Source of the DNA: Lepraria neglecta
Taxonomy: Eukaryota; Ascomycota; Lecanoromycetes; Lecanorales; Stereocaulaceae
NCBI GenBank assembly: GCA_033220425.1
Contig: CM065648.1
Location: forward strand, 2,294,001 to 2,358,000
Direction of reading: 5' to 3'
DNA length: 64,000 nucleotides
The position numbers were made by a program, and so were the translations under genes. The notes below the pieces were generated by a model, which saw nothing but the letters and a program-made list of their open reading frames with translations, was not told the origin of the DNA and did no database searches. Positions 43,983-57,439 of the stretch are shown one piece after another. Position 1 is the first letter of the stretch. The number at the start of each line of letters is the position of its first letter.

Positions 43983-45145
43983 ATGGGTCTCTCAACCCGC
44001 TTCATCCGCATACCGCGGCCAAAAGTAAACCCCCCTAACCAACCCCCAGCGCTTCCTGGCCCCATCTTCTCAGCTAACAACCCCCAGACATTCCTCTACC
44101 TAATGTCCCTACGCACAGGAACCGAACTCTCAACCCTCTCCCTCCTCCTAAACAAAGCATCCGGAATTTACGGCCTCCTCGCCCTCCTAACAGGCCTGCA
44201 CCTCTCCCCCCTGCAACTCTCAATGTACATCTACAGCGTGCTCGCGCTCATTCTCGTCATCGTCCTCGTACCACACATACGCACTCAAAGTCCATTCCAC
44301 TGCCTCGCGCTGGCGACGTTTTATGTCCTGGATAGTGTTATTAACGCGGCGTATACGGCTGCGTTTGGCATTACGTGGTTTTTGGTTATTAGCCAGCATC
44401 ATAGCAATGAGAGTGGGAGTGGAGCGCCGGGGGTGGGAGGGGAGACGATGAGTGATGCCGCGGGGTTTCCAAATCCGGAATTTAATGTTAGTCGGGTTGA
44501 TGTGGCTGTGGGACCAGACGCAGGCATACCGGGAAAGAGGGAAGAGGCGGTCACTGCAGGGGTCGGAAGCGGAACGCCGTCGACAGCTGCATCGCCGAGT
44601 CTAGGCCACGGCGTGCTTCAGTCTGAAAGCATCAGCAGCATCGTTGTCATTTGTGCGCTATGGGCTGTGAGGGTCTATTTCGTGCTGATTGTGATGAGCT
44701 ACGCGCGGCTTGTACTACGGAGGCATGTGGCTTCTATGTCGAGGGCGAGTACGGCATTGTATACGCCTGGAAAATCCTCGAATTTGATCGAGAATCCATT
44801 CGCGACGCATTTACCTGAGGGTAAAGGATGGAAGGGCCGGTTGGGAAGGGCAATGGTCAGTGTCGGGCGGAGTTATTGGTTGGGCACTGAGGAGGGGGAT
44901 GATGTTTGGATGAATGAGGAAATTGCTATGGGGAGGGTGAGGAAGAGGGAGGGAAATGGCAGTGAGGCGCTGGGGGTTGTGGAGAGGGAGAGGAGGAGAA
45001 GGAGTGGGACGGTATGTTAATGATTCTTTTTGAAAGGAAGCCAAATACTGATGACTTTCCCCAGGGGCCGCCACCGCCAATGCCACAGCTGCAGGGCGTT
45101 CAGGGCCAGCACTTGAGGGTGCAGGAGGTCAGAGACGGGAAGTAG
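43983..45145 (+). CDS. KEI1: Kei1, inositolphosphorylceramide synthase subunit
   Basis: Golgi membrane subunit of IPC synthase (with Aur1), needed to make complex sphingolipids. 369 residues in two exons, 43983-45011 and 45065-45145; the second codes GPPPPMPQLQGVQGQHLRVQEVRDGK. Family hallmark: FLYLMSLRTGTELSTLSLLLNKASGIYGLLALLTG, then LQLSMYIYSVLALILVIVLVPHI and AAYTAAFGITWFLV. These are three to four membrane spans, with a fourth at SISSIVVICALWAVRVYFVLIVMSYARLV. The cytoplasmic tail is basic and variable. The frame is open further upstream to 43839, but the MGLSTRF start looks like homologues. In yeast Kei1 is cut by Kex2; I did not identify a site. Confidence 0.9.
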
Positions 45146-45939
45146 GATGTGGACAGCCCAACTTGGATACCTCCAGCCTTTCGAGCGCTTCATTGCATTG
45201 GTTCAGCTGGGGGTTAGGATCGATTTAGCTGAGACAGGCTCTCTATGCATTTGCGTGGCGTTAGGAATACGGAGCGGGATTTGCAGCTTTCGTTATCGAG
45301 CTCGGATGAAGCTCCTGTGTGCTGTACATATCGAAACATTGCATAAGCGACGCTCGTTTACCCCTTGCACCTTAGTGCGCCAGCTTCGTTTCTAGAAGAA
45401 GAAACACAGTCCCAGCGCAATACCATCAAGATCTATACCATTGCTAAATCTCAACTTGTTCCAAAACTTACAATTTCAGCTTCCCTTACAATGCAAAGTC
45501 ACAGTCACCCAGCTAGTATCCAGTGGACTCTCTTTCCTCCTTGGCTCGTTATCAGGTCAAAAGTGAATACAATATTGGTTATGACTTGCCATTCGTGCAA
45601 GGTCATGTCTACTCTGCATCAGGATGTTTACCCTTTGGCCTAGCAAGACACTCCACGAATTTGCTTAGGTACCAGATCTGTCCAGCACGTCAGATTAATA
45701 ATTCAATTAGCGTATTCTACATACTCGAACTCTACAGAGAATTAAGAAACCCTGACAATGCTTGCTCTGAGTTTCCCTCCGCATTCAGCACCAAAAGGTA
45801 CCGACTGCCCAGATTAAACGCCATGCTACACACCCGCAAATGTACATCGCTTACCGGCCACATGCTGAAAACCTGGTATCATCCTCAACGTTTATTATAC
45901 AGCACTCTTTCGTTACCCCCTTACTCAGCTTGAACTCTT
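45146..45939. other. convergent intergenic region, no supported gene
   Basis: Between the 3' ends of KEI1 and the Rab gene. Open frames (for example 45523-45933) lack domains and appear fortuitous. Confidence 0.45.
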
Positions 45940-46776
<837 letters not shown>

Positions 46777-47041
46777 GATGAAGGAACGACAACGTGGCCA
46801 ATGGATGATAGATGAACGACAGGGTAGAGAAGAGAAGATGCTCGCCCGTTGCCTCTTTCACAAAGTAACTATTATTTTTCTTCAGGAGAGTCTTCTAAGC
46901 CGTCGGCCGAGCATCTAAAACACGGCATGTTCCGCTTGCGGCGCGGGAAAAGACTTGGCGGCTCGGGAAAATATTTAAGCCACGATCTTGAATATTCAAA
47001 TCCGATCTCAAACAAAGAATCTGGCCTAACTGCCCCGCATT

Positions 47042-48447
47042 ATGGATAGATCCGTTGAAGAGCCAAAGCAGCATAAGCAGCCGTCCCGGAAGGGCAAGAA
47101 GGCGTGGAGGAAGCATGTCGATGTCTCAGATGTGCAAGCGGGGCTTGAGCAGGCTCGAGAGGAGGTGATCAAAGGGTCAGTATTTTCGACTCTACATGTT
47201 TTATAAGAATGGGCCCAGTCTAAAGAATCAATAGCGGTATCATCGCTGAAAAGCCCTCTACCGACCTCTTCACCCTCGATACTAAAGGCTCAGAAGCCAT
47301 CCAAAAATCCTACAATAAAACCCATAAACCGCTCAAGGCCGACCAAATCCTAGCTCAGCGCTCTGCAATCCCAGCCATCGACAGCCACAAGCGCCCTGGT
47401 GTTACAGATGGAGTGATTGTTCCCAGCAGTAAGAGACGCAAGACCGATGGTGTCAACCCCCAAGAGTATGGACGGCTAAGGGAGGTTGCCTGCGGAAGCC
47501 AAAGCGTTAAGGATGTTATCAAGACGGATGATGCTCCGGAGTACGACCCATGGGCTGTAAACTCAGGAGAGGAAGATCCCAAATTTTCATACCTTGAGAA
47601 GAAAAAGCCTATTAGAGCCCCGCGAACCTTGAAGGAAGCCCCCATATCTCTCGCAGCAGGTAAGGGAGCAGTCCCTGCTGTGCCAGCGCCGAAACCGGGA
47701 ACGAGCTACAATCCTGCGTTCCATGATTGGGATGCGCTTCTTACGGCTGAAGGGGAGAAGGAGGTTGAGGCAGAGAAGAAGCGTCTACGAGAAGCTACTC
47801 TAGAGCAAGAGAGGCTTGCTCGTATAGTGGCTGCTGAGAAAGAGCGGGACAAAGATATACAGACTGAAGATGAGAGCGCGTGGGAAGGGTTTGAGAGCGA
47901 CTATGAGGCAGCTGAGTGGTTGAAGAAGCGGAGACCGGAGAGAAAGACGCCCTCTGAGAGGAATAAGATTAAGAGGAGGAAGGAGGCGGAGAGGAGGGAG
48001 AAGTGGGAGAAGAAGGAGAAGGAGAGGGAGAGGCAGCAGAAGCAGATTGGGGAGATTATTAAGAAGGCGAAGGAAGTGCAGAAGATGAAGGCGTTGGTGA
48101 AGGTTAAAGGGGAGGGAGAGGGAGCCGAGCAGCAGGAGGTGGATGAGCGGGTATTGAGGCGGAGAAAGTTAGGGAAGGACATGTACGTCCACCGTGCTTT
48201 TGCTTTTCCTACAGACTACTCACAAGCGAATAGGTTGCCAGAACCGCCATTAGAGCTCGTTCTACCAAATGAGCTACGGGACTCGCTTCGCTTGCTTAAG
48301 CCAGAGGGGAATCTGTTGAAGGATCGCTTTCGAAATATCCTTGTGAGAGGCAAGATAGAGACTAGGAAGCCGATCCAACAGCCCAAGAAGAAGAGAAGGA
48401 CCCTCACGGAGAAGTGGACATACAAAGATATGGAAATCCCTACGTAG
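47042..48447 (+). CDS. NOP53: ribosome biogenesis protein Nop53
   Basis: Nucleolar 60S assembly factor that recruits the exosome to process 7S pre-rRNA. 448 residues in two exons, 47042-47175 and 47235-48447. The N-terminus has the Nop53 pattern SRKGKKAWRKHVDVSDVQAGLEQAREE and, after the intron, DLFTLDTKGS. In yeast the exosome-recruiting motif (AIM) binds Mtr4; the sequence EYDPWAV here may correspond. The middle is a long Lys/Glu/Arg helix, and the C-terminus has LPNELRDSLRLLKPEGNLLKDRFRNILVRGKIETRKP, the most conserved part. Basic KKKRR clusters fit nucleolar targeting. Confidence 0.93.
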
Positions 48448-48818
48448 CGTTCTAGATCTAGAAGGGTTTGGAGTGGTAGGCCTAATTTATTCAATAAGTC
48501 AGACCGCATTGGATTAGAAGCTGTTGTCCAGATGCCTGGACTTCGTTGCATTGATGCTAGTCTCGTCTCAACAATCCCTTTGAAGAAGGAGATTATACCC
48601 TTCGTGATCTAGCAAAGGCGCCTGCATGCATTCTCTGTCACTCACGCTAGGTTCACTAACACGTACTCTCTAGGAACTCGATGAAAACTTGTAAGCGAGG
48701 ACTGACATATCTAGCTGACCAGGAGTCCTTGTGGTATGTTCTGATTCACACTTAGTATCCTGTCACATTCGATCTTCGAGTCCCTCTCTACTACATACAC
48801 AATTCCACAAAAACAACC
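48448..48818. other. intergenic, no supported gene
   Basis: Between NOP53 and the beta-propeller gene. Nothing recognised. Confidence 0.5.
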
Positions 48819-49862
48819 ATGGCTCCACTCGAGACCAAATGGCAGTCCAATTTCGCCTCCGGATACGAAATCACCAGCATCCTCGCCACCAACAACGGCG
48901 TCTACACTGCCAAAAACGGCGCAGTTTTCCACCTGGACGACAACGGCAGTGTGACAGCATCTAACAACCTCCCCGGGACCGGCTACAACGAAGTCCGACT
49001 GGCAGCATCTAACGGTGGCTCACTCCTCATTGCAGGCACGAACGGCTACGTTGTAGGTCTGAACGCGCAATCACTCCAAGCGCAATGGACGACAGACTTG
49101 CCAGATTCCGGGTATGATGTGACGAACGTTTCCTGTGTCGACGGCCGAGTCTATACCGGCTGCAACGGCCATTTATATCGTCTCAGAATCTCCAACGGTA
49201 ACGTGGAAGCTCACAATCCGCTATCGAAACACGGCCACAATGAGGTACGCTTTGGGCACGCCGCGAGTTCCAAGACCGTGGTAGTAGGAACTGATGGCTG
49301 GGCTGTTGGCCTCAGAGACGAGACCTAGGAGGTCGTCTGGACCAAAGAGCTACCTGGTAGCGGTTATGCTGTCTGTTCCGTTGTTGGCACGGAGAATGTT
49401 GCTTATGTTGGCACTGCTGGAATCGTCTATCAGCTGGAAGCTAGCACAGGCAAGCTGCTGAATCGGAATGATTTGAGCGGTGTTGGGTCGCAAGAGGTTC
49501 GCCTGGCGTTGAATAAGGGTGCCAATATGCTGTATGCTGGTACTAATGGGTACGGTGTCGGATTGCGGCCGGACAATGTTGGGACGGTGTACTCGACTAG
49601 CTTGCCTGACTGCGGTTATAATGTCACGAATGTTGTATGCTGGAACGGTAACGCCTTCTATGCATGCAATGGATACGTGTATGCAGTCAATAGTCGGGGA
49701 GATATGACTGCTCGGAATAATCTCGATAGGTATAGCAAGGATGAGACCCGGCTTGCTGTTGATGGTCAGCTTTTTGTGGGCTTGAGGGGTTTGCACTGGG
49801 GTTATCATTGCGCTGATCTGAGCGACCAGTGTGTTGACTTTGTCGTAAATCTCAACCTTTGA
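48819..49862 (+). pseudogene. beta-propeller-like repeat protein split by one in-frame TAG
   Basis: One frame of 348 codons without introns, broken only by TAG at 49326-49328. Before and after it the same repeat continues: units of about 40-50 residues with GYNEVRLA / GYDVTNVSC / GSGYAVCSVV / GSQEVRLAL / CGYNVTNVVC and AGTNGYVVGL / GTDGWAVGL / AGTNGYGVGL. This is a PQQ- or WD-like beta-propeller built from paired blades. No signal peptide. Sequence context is RDET-stop-EVVWTKELPGSGY; a change of CAG to TAG would explain it. A shorter 169-residue half-protein, read-through or sequence error are alternatives. Function unknown. Confidence 0.65.
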
Positions 49863-50325
49863 GAGGATGGACAAGCCTTGTGTATAGAGTCAATAGCTTT
49901 GGTAGAAACAGAAGTGGAGGATCTTACACATTGCTCATGTCCTTTTGACAGCGTGTATCGTTCACATGAATCATCCTAAAATCATAAAATAGTGGTTGAC
50001 CAATCACTCCATCTCAATACTTGATTTTCCCGGGCTACTTTCTATATGGCAACGTTCTTTAGCATGTTCATTCATTTGTCATATCTCCGGTAGAATACAC
50101 CCATGATCTCGGGCGCCTGCTGTCTGACTACGTGAGGACATCGATCAGTCTAGATCAGTCTTGGTAAAGCGAGTTTTTGACGGCGAACAGGTGGTAGTAG
50201 GAGATTGTATGTTGTACACAGAGAGAATAGGTGTTGATAAGTGTAGTCGTGATGGGTTTGAAGAATATGTACATTAGCCGTCTGGAGACGGCATCACCTA
50301 TTAAGGAATCTCAAAAGCATTTAGA
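49863..50325. other. convergent intergenic region
   Basis: Nothing recognised. Confidence 0.5.
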
Positions 50326-51735
50326 TCAGAGTGTAGTACCAGTCGACCGGCGTTCGTCCTCAATCCTCCTTTTAATGTCATCAACATCGAACTGGAGAGT
50401 TTCCAACCCACGCCTTGTAAAGCAAGTATACCCGAAGAAATGCCACCACTCAACATAGTCCTCACGGTCACATGGGAAATGAGGGCTCAGACATGTACAC
50501 CTGTCCCTTTTATACTGCGAGTATAATTCTTCCCCGAACTTTTGGCGTTCTGCACAAGCTTTCATATATAGGGGTGAACCGAAAAGCATTCGGTGGTCAT
50601 CGGTGTACCTCCTCGATAGGAGACCCCATGACTCCAGACGCTCTTCGTCCGAGATGCAGAAGCCCCAGCGGCGGAGATATCTGAACGAGCTTCTCAACAC
50701 GGAGTTTTGCTGAGGCATATCAGGGTGGAAATACTGCGAGCCGACGTTTGGAAGTGATGTATCGCAATTTCCGGAATTCCATGTAGCGTCGGGAATCTGG
50801 CCCGTAATCAATGGCTTCAGTCGTTCCGAGATCGACGAGATATAGACTCGACATTGAGATAATAGAGGACGTATAAGCAATTCACGGAGGGATGGGTTGT
50901 CTCGTAGCTCCCGAGATACATAATCTGGATCTGTCCTAGACAAAGTTAAACGACGCTGGAGGAAGACCAGACCTTCTGACAAGACACGAGAGCTCACGCC
51001 AGAGTTCAGCTTGTCCGCGGCTGTTGGATATATTATCTTCTGAAGCTTTAGACAAAGATCGACATCTGAACATTCAAGATCCAGGTCCATATTGGCATCT
51101 CCCAGCAGAAAGCCCTCGAGATGGTCATACACACATTCTAGCTCTTCTGCTTCCTAGGGCGTCAACGTTCTTAAGTAATTGTACGGGCGGTTCAAACGAG
51201 TGCTGCTGAGTCTACCGTACTCTATGAAACCGCCATTTGATGTCGGGCTTCGGTAGAGCTCACAGCATAACTCAAATCTCCAGAGTGCGCGATGTATACA
51301 TTCCAATTCAGTTCTCGTAGGTGGTTGCGAGTATTTTCCTTTGTCTGGATAGCATTGCTTTCGTACGAAGCCTTGAACGAAGAAATCAATGGCGGATTGG
51401 ATATCCACAAGCAACTTCAGATTAAGTAAAGCCTTAGTTGACCAATCGGCTTGAACACCGTAGAATTTAACGCGACGGCCTGGGAAAAGTGGTTCTGCAT
51501 CAGCTGTTGAGGGGTTGGCGCGGACTGTGAGGATTGCATTGACAAGCTGCTCGAGCTCAGTAGGCATATATCGTGATATGACGGCTGGCATGAGCACTTC
51601 CGATGTTCGTTCCAGCTCCGGTGCCAAGTCTGGGTGTGCAGCAGAAATATTAAGCAGGGTTTTGAGGTCGGGAGCATGAGACATAACCATGACTCTGAGC
51701 TCTGCAGGCAGCTTGCCGAAGGAGTCTACCACCAT
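50326..51735 (-). pseudogene. hypothetical F-box-like protein split by one in-frame TAG
   Basis: Starts MVVDSFGKLPAELRVMVMSHAPDLKTLLNISAAHP, which looks like a fungal F-box-type N-terminus. It runs in one frame to TAG at 51156-51154, and resumes in the same frame (EAEELECVYDHLEGFLLGD) to 50326, about 470 codons in all. From memory, relatives have a Trp where the stop lies (TP-W-E-x-E-x-L-x-C). TGG to TAG is a one-base change of the type made by RIP on the opposite strand. The second half is rich in Trp, Tyr and Arg with no named domain. No intron can remove the stop. Could be two separate proteins, but the second lacks an ATG at its start. Confidence 0.6.
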
Positions 51736-52393
51736 CTTGGCGGACCAATGACGACACTGTCCTCTTCTTGAGGTTGATGGCTGTCAGGATGTTGAGGTAT
51801 AAAAGACAATGAAGCGTCAAGCTGGAAAGATTCATGGTAAAAGAAGTGAGAGAAAATATGAGTGAATTTTGAAGGCGAAGACTTCTAAATTAGCTAAAGC
51901 GAAAAATTGTACATCGTGTTCCGAGTCCGACGAGGCGTCCATAGAGTACAGTGACCTCCTAATTGATATTAATGGGGAGATGCTTGCAACAGCCTTCTGC
52001 TCATCTAACATCGACCTCGGTGTCTTGACATCATACAAAGATTTAGTAATTGAATGAATAAGACTCCTCGTTATTATACACAGGAAGTAGCAAATTGTCA
52101 ACCGAATGCCTCTCCGACACGTAGAAAATCCAGAGATTCATAGTCAATGGTGATATGTTGCACACATACAGGTTGAGTGTTTGCCTGCCACGGCCCCAAC
52201 GTTAAGATTTGGCTCCTCCCACAGCCTCTAACCCGATTCGTCAATCTCTAAATTGACTGACACCTTTGCGGAGCCAGCATCTATCGAGTCACCCCCATCA
52301 AACGACACGACCAAGGCCAACAATCACCCTCCTTCGGCGTTCATCTATCCCTCACTCATACAACACCCTACTGAACTCACTAAACCAATACGT
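51736..52393. other. divergent intergenic region
   Basis: Between the F-box-like gene and the large disordered-protein gene. Short open frames only. Confidence 0.5.
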
Positions 52394-55300
52394 ATGTCAT
52401 CGATCGACCATGTTCACGAGCAGGAAACATCCGACCCACCGGCGGAGCAGATAGCAGTCGATGGCAGTGTTGGCTCCGATACCGATACAGGAGGACCTCT
52501 GAGATCTGAAGCAGCAAGCAAGGATGAATCCGATACTCAGCATCATGCACGCTCAAACTCCGTCAAGAAGCCCATCACATTCAAGGCGGTATCAGTCACG
52601 AAGAATTTCCTCGCCAAAGCGGGCACGCCGACCGCACCAGCTGCCAAGACCAACGGCGATACTGGTAAGATCACCTTTCATGAAGCTTGCAACTTGCGAC
52701 TGACCGAGGTAGCCACAAACACAGCAGCTGTCGGAAACATCATGCCACCAGCACCGCGCCCCCGACTCGTCGCCAAGACCGCAAGCGGAAACAAGGCCTC
52801 AACTCCTAAGTCCTCGCACTTTGGATCCAGACAAGAGGGTTCGGGACCGGATCCAATGCAAGTCTGGAATAGGAATAGAGGTATATTGCTATCCAGCATC
52901 CTGACATAGCTCCTGTACTGACAACCTGTCCAGCTGCCCCACAACCTACACCAAAGCATTTCACAGACGAGGAGCTCAAGCAGCAGTATGGCATACATCT
53001 TGCTACAAGACTCCAGGCGGATGCGGATGGTAAAGAGTCCAAGTGGGCGGATATCGACGACGATGAAGACGATTGGGCGCCGGAAACGATCGAGTGGAAC
53101 GACGGTACGAAGATAACACTATCACAAAACGAACCTGCGGCCCTGCTTGCGGAAGAGCAAGCTAGAGCTATCGTCGAGAAGGACCGCCAGGAAGAAGAGG
53201 CTAAAGCCAAGCTGGCAGCGCAGCAAAAGCCTACGACCACAGTTGGGCCAAATGCGACTGTATTGAAACCTCGCTCTGCTGCTCAACCAAAGTCTGGCGG
53301 ACTCGTCCTGAAAACTCCCTCGGAAAAGCCAACACTAGTCGCGAAACCCTCAGCTCCTACCCCTACGAGATCTCCATGGGCACCTTTACCACCCGTTGAC
53401 AAGGTCCCTCCCGTTGATATCAATCCTCCTAGTCAACAATCTACTTCAAGACCACAATACAATGATCCTTATGGAAATAATGCTATGCCACCTCTAGCCG
53501 CCATGGAAATCGCTGCCGATGATTTCACTCGAACAAGACGGGATAATCAGAACGCCGGACAGCTATACAACGCACAATCTGGACAGTACGAGCCAGCCAA
53601 TGCTGGCCGCCGAGGATCAGTCCGGAAAGATCAAAATTTCAGATCTCCTTCCCTGCTCCAGAGAGGCTCAGCACGCGACCAACACGAACCCGCAGAACCA
53701 TCAGCTGCATTCCAAACCCACCGTTCCGGCAGCCAACAAGATGCCGCTCCGTGGGCGCGCCGAGGCTCCTCCACTGTGAGCGGAGAGAGTGGACCGCAGG
53801 GTCGACGAATGTCAACGAGCAAGGGATCCGATATGATAAGGATACCTATAGAGATGCTCCAGCAACGTCGTGATTCGCAGCATTCGCAAGCACTACAATC
53901 TCCGTCGACTCCTGGCCATGCACAACCCGCGTTTCCTCACCGTAGTGCCTCTCCGGCTCAACAGCTGCCGCACTCAGCAACGCAGTCTCCTATAATGCAG
54001 CATTCTCAGTTATCGCAAGAAGCGCGACCAACAGCTGTATCCCCATATCAGAGCAGACCGGACCAAGCCGCAGCTACCGTACGTGATGATGTGGCGGTTC
54101 AGATGCAAATGATGAAAGAGAAGCGAGAGATGGCGATCAAACGCAAGAAAGAGGAAGAGGAGCGGGAAGAGGCTGCCAAGAGAGAGCGGATTCGATTGAA
54201 GATGGAAGAATTAGGCTTGCCTCCTCTAGAAGAAAGACGCGAGCCTGCAAAGGAGGAACCTGAGAAGAAACAGATCGAAAAGAGACAGGCAGAACCGGTT
54301 AGTGTCGAAAAGAAGGAGCCGGAAAAGCAGGAAGTGTCTCCAAAATCTCGAGTTCCTAAACCAGCCCAAGAAGTATCTACATCGACATCGCGGTCTCCAC
54401 CAAAGCCTCCAGCGCCTGATGCGTCTGGAATGCCTCAACAGTATGGGATGATGAAATTACATGGTGCCACCTCAAACAATGTGCCACAGCCTCCAAGTGA
54501 ACGCTTGACTGCGGAGAAGACCAGGCTTAAAGCACCAAGTCAGATGATTTCACCCCCAGGACTCGAACCCAAAGCTGAGCAACCCGAGCCTCTACCCTCA
54601 CCAAGGGTCAACGGGGTAACGCCCTCGAAGCATCCGGATGCGCTTATCTACCGAGCGCCAGATGCCCCAAACCTGAACATAGCCCGAGAGGCAAGGCAAC
54701 AGCCATGGAACAACGCTTCAAGAGATCCCAATGCATATACAGGCTGGAGTGGGCAGGGTATGGCAAGAGAACCGTCTGCGTCCAGTAGTGTATGGGGTTT
54801 ACCATCTCATGCCAGGAACCTTGGAAATGGTACCTTTGACAGGAGCGTACAGAGGCCGCAGTCGAGGCCGCAAGAGCAATTCGCATCGCCAGCCCTTGAG
54901 CCAATTGGCCCACCAAGACACTTACAGCGGCCGCGCGAGACATCAGAACTTCGATCGCACGAGACGGGTACGTCCCCTGTTGTTGAGGACTTTCAAACAA
55001 TCCCAACCTTCCCTCCCTCTGAGGCACCGACTCCGGCAAATAGACCTGAACTCCCAGGCCCCCAAGCGAACGGTGACGCACATGTTGCACCTCCTCAATT
55101 CGGCATAGGCCCACAATTCAAGCCTCAAATCAACAATGTCGAGCGGCCTGTACGAGGTCCTGAGCCACAGAAGTCGACTCTAGTTGCATGGGGTAACTTT
55201 CAGACTTCGGATGCCGAGAGAAATCGTCAAGCTGCGCAACAATATGCGGCCAGGCAGGCAGAAGAAGCTCGATTGGGCATTCGACGACCAGAACCTCAAC

Positions 55301-56484
55301 TGCCGATTATGAATGAGACTTGGCGGCAGGCTAAAGTTGATGAGCATGGTCAGCGGCAGATCGTTGGTGTCGTCAAAGGACAGAACACTCATGATCGATT
55401 TGTGGGCCCACAGATTAACGGAGACGTCCAAACCCCCTTATTCGCAACTCCAGTCAGTTTGCCTCCCTACACTGGTGGCGGTATAGGTCGTGGATCGCGT
55501 TTCTTCCCAGCCGGAACAGCCTTGCATCCGCAGTATCAGAATGGAGCACAGTTTCCGCCTGGCTATCGTCCTTCGTCTTCACCCCCGCCGCCAGAGGATG
55601 GGTCTCACTTCCATCCGGCCTACGTTCGTGACTCTATGCGCCCACACGTCAACCTGCCTTTCGTCAAGGATAAGCCAAAAGTCAAACTGCCACCTACCAT
55701 TAACACTCCAGTGCAGTCTCCACAGCTGGCAGAGGTCCGAATGATCCCCTTACGTGCGGCATCGCAACCATTAGTAAACAACCCTTCCTGGCAAGATAGG
55801 TTCAATGGGCTGCTGGGCGTCAAAAAGCTTTCGCCAGAGAAGAAGTTTATCCATGTCGCTGAATTTTCAGCTACGAAAGTACCTCTAGACTCACCCGCAG
55901 TGCAGATCTCTGCAGCGGTCTCGCTTCCTCCAAAAACTGGAGAAGCCATTAGTCGGTCATTAGAGGTAGCTTCCAAGGCCATGGAAGACGAAGAAGCGCT
56001 CTTCGAAAATCGTGAATTTGGATCCCTCCCGGCTGTGCAGATTCCGACGCAAGCTCCAGAGGTTGGGTGGTCTGCTGTTCAAGCTCCCAAGCGAGGTCAA
56101 TACCGGAATTCGAAGTTGAGCAAAGAAGTCGAATCTGCCAGCAAGGAGGTCTTCATTGAGAAGGACATCGCCTCCTCAAATGGCGGCGTCTTGATCTTTA
56201 TCAGGATGTTGGGAATGCAATTCCCAAAATCAGTGTCGATGTCACGTCCGGGATCTCAGGGTGCTAGTCATGGGCAATCAGCTTCTCGTCCTTACCAAGG
56301 GCGAAATCCGAATAAAGGCTTTAAGTCTCGGGAGAGCTCAGGGAACTTCAGTAATGATCAAAAGAATACTCAGCGTGGACCACAGAGGAATACTCCACAG
56401 AGTGGTCCACCTCCACAGGCACGCGGACAGCCCAGCAAAAATCATCCTGCTTGGGGCCAGCGTGCTACGAATCCGGTCCATTAG
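52394..56484 (+). CDS. large disordered protein with WADIDDDEDDW motif
   Basis: 1345 residues in two exons, 52394-52880 and 52934-56484. I do not recognise an enzymatic domain. The conserved-looking part is near residues 165-245: TPKHFTDEELKQQYGIHLATRL and WADIDDDEDDWAPETIEW, then an acidic/basic helix. This resembles the N-terminal region of BAT2/PRRC2-like RNA-associated proteins, but only loosely. The rest is Pro/Gln/Ser-rich and disordered, with a charged helix (MQMMKEKREMAIKRKKEEEEREE, about residue 570) and a C-terminal RG/Gln-rich end (SRPYQGRNPNKGF ... RGPQRNTPQSGPPPQARG) that could bind RNA. The frame is open upstream of 52394 but without an ATG. A role in mRNA control or granules is inference. 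Confidence 0.75.
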
Positions 56485-56911
56485 GGCTGCAGCTACTATC
56501 ATGGCCTTGGGCCACTCGTTCGATCATACATCCGACAGAGGTTCTCTCAGAAGAGCCTGCGTCAGCCATTATTCCTCAGTTTCGAAATTTTTCTTTCATC
56601 CTCCCTCCATATATGCATGGAGTCTCTCAGATGCGCACATCAGCCAGGGGTTCAGCGTTGTGCTTTCACCATAGGCGAAGGCGCTTGTCCGTTGGCTGCG
56701 ACCATTCGCTTCGGAGGCACTTTCCTGTACTTACTCCAGAGATAGAAACCGGGGGTACGGGTTCGTTGAATACGACACTGTAATTGCAGATCTGTACCGG
56801 GATAGGAGTCTCAATTACTGCTACTGAGCATAACCAAGCATTCAACCTTGATACACCTCGTGCGGCCTTCCGAGTGGTTTTGCAAATTCTATTCGATTGT
56901 CGAGGAAGTAT
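56485..56911. other. convergent intergenic region
   Basis: Nothing recognised. Confidence 0.5.
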
Positions 56912-57439
56912 CTACTTCTCTTCATCCTCTTCCTTTCGCTTTCTCTTCTTCCCTTTTTCCTCTGGCGCCTCCTTCCTCGTCTGATCCTTATCCCACTCCT
57001 TCTGCTCCTTCAAGAACTCCTTCTTCTTCATCTGATACCCTTCATGATTCCTCGCCCTCTCCCAAACCTCCCTGAAAATCATACTCGCCTCCTCCTTCTC
57101 TTTCCTACCCTCCCAATCTTCGGCTTCCCCAAACTCAATCACATTCCCATCAGCACCATACTTCCTCCCGTTCTTGTGATTCGCATACCTCCTCGCCCGC
57201 GTCATACCCATCTGTATAAACTTTCTACACATATCCATGCCCACGAAATCATCTTCCCTTTCGTAGGTCAGAAAAGCATCCCAGAGTGCAGCAGAGGATG
57301 TGCGGGCTATAGCTGGAGTTTTGAAGTGCCATAAAGGGAGGAGGGCAGACTTGTAGGGCTCGTGTGTTAGAACGCCGGTTTCGCCTCGTCCAATCCTGTA
57401 GGTTGCCCATGGAGGAGGAGGGAACGGAGATGGGGGCAT
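56912..57439 (-). CDS. DUF4385-type protein
   Basis: Single exon, 175 residues. The pattern YRIGRGETGVLTHEPYKSALLPLWHFKTPAIARTSS..LWDAFLTY, then DDFVGMDMCRKFIQMGMTRARRYANHKNGRKY matches a small conserved family of unknown function found in bacteria and fungi (DUF4385, from memory). The C-terminal 60 residues are a Lys/Glu helix ending in a likely nuclear localisation stretch (KGKKRKRKEEDEEK). No catalytic motif is evident. The start at 57439 directly precedes a Pro-rich leader. Confidence 0.82.
   Translation of the reverse strand: MPPSPFPPPPWATYRIGRGETGVLTHEPYKSALLPLWHFKTPAIARTSSAALWDAFLTYEREDDFVGMDMCRKFIQMGMTRARRYANHKNGRKYGADGNVIEFGEAEDWEGRKEKEEASMIFREVWERARNHEGYQMKKKEFLKEQKEWDKDQTRKEAPEEKGKKRKRKEEDEEK

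Noticed and set aside
45523-45933. 136-codon open frame between KEI1 and the Rab gene
   Set aside because: No domain, no signal peptide, starts mid-region and composition looks like translated non-coding DNA.
49326-51156. Idea that TAG is reassigned to an amino acid in this organism
   Set aside because: Other intact genes here (KEI1, the Rab gene) end in TAG at the conserved protein end, so the standard code holds.
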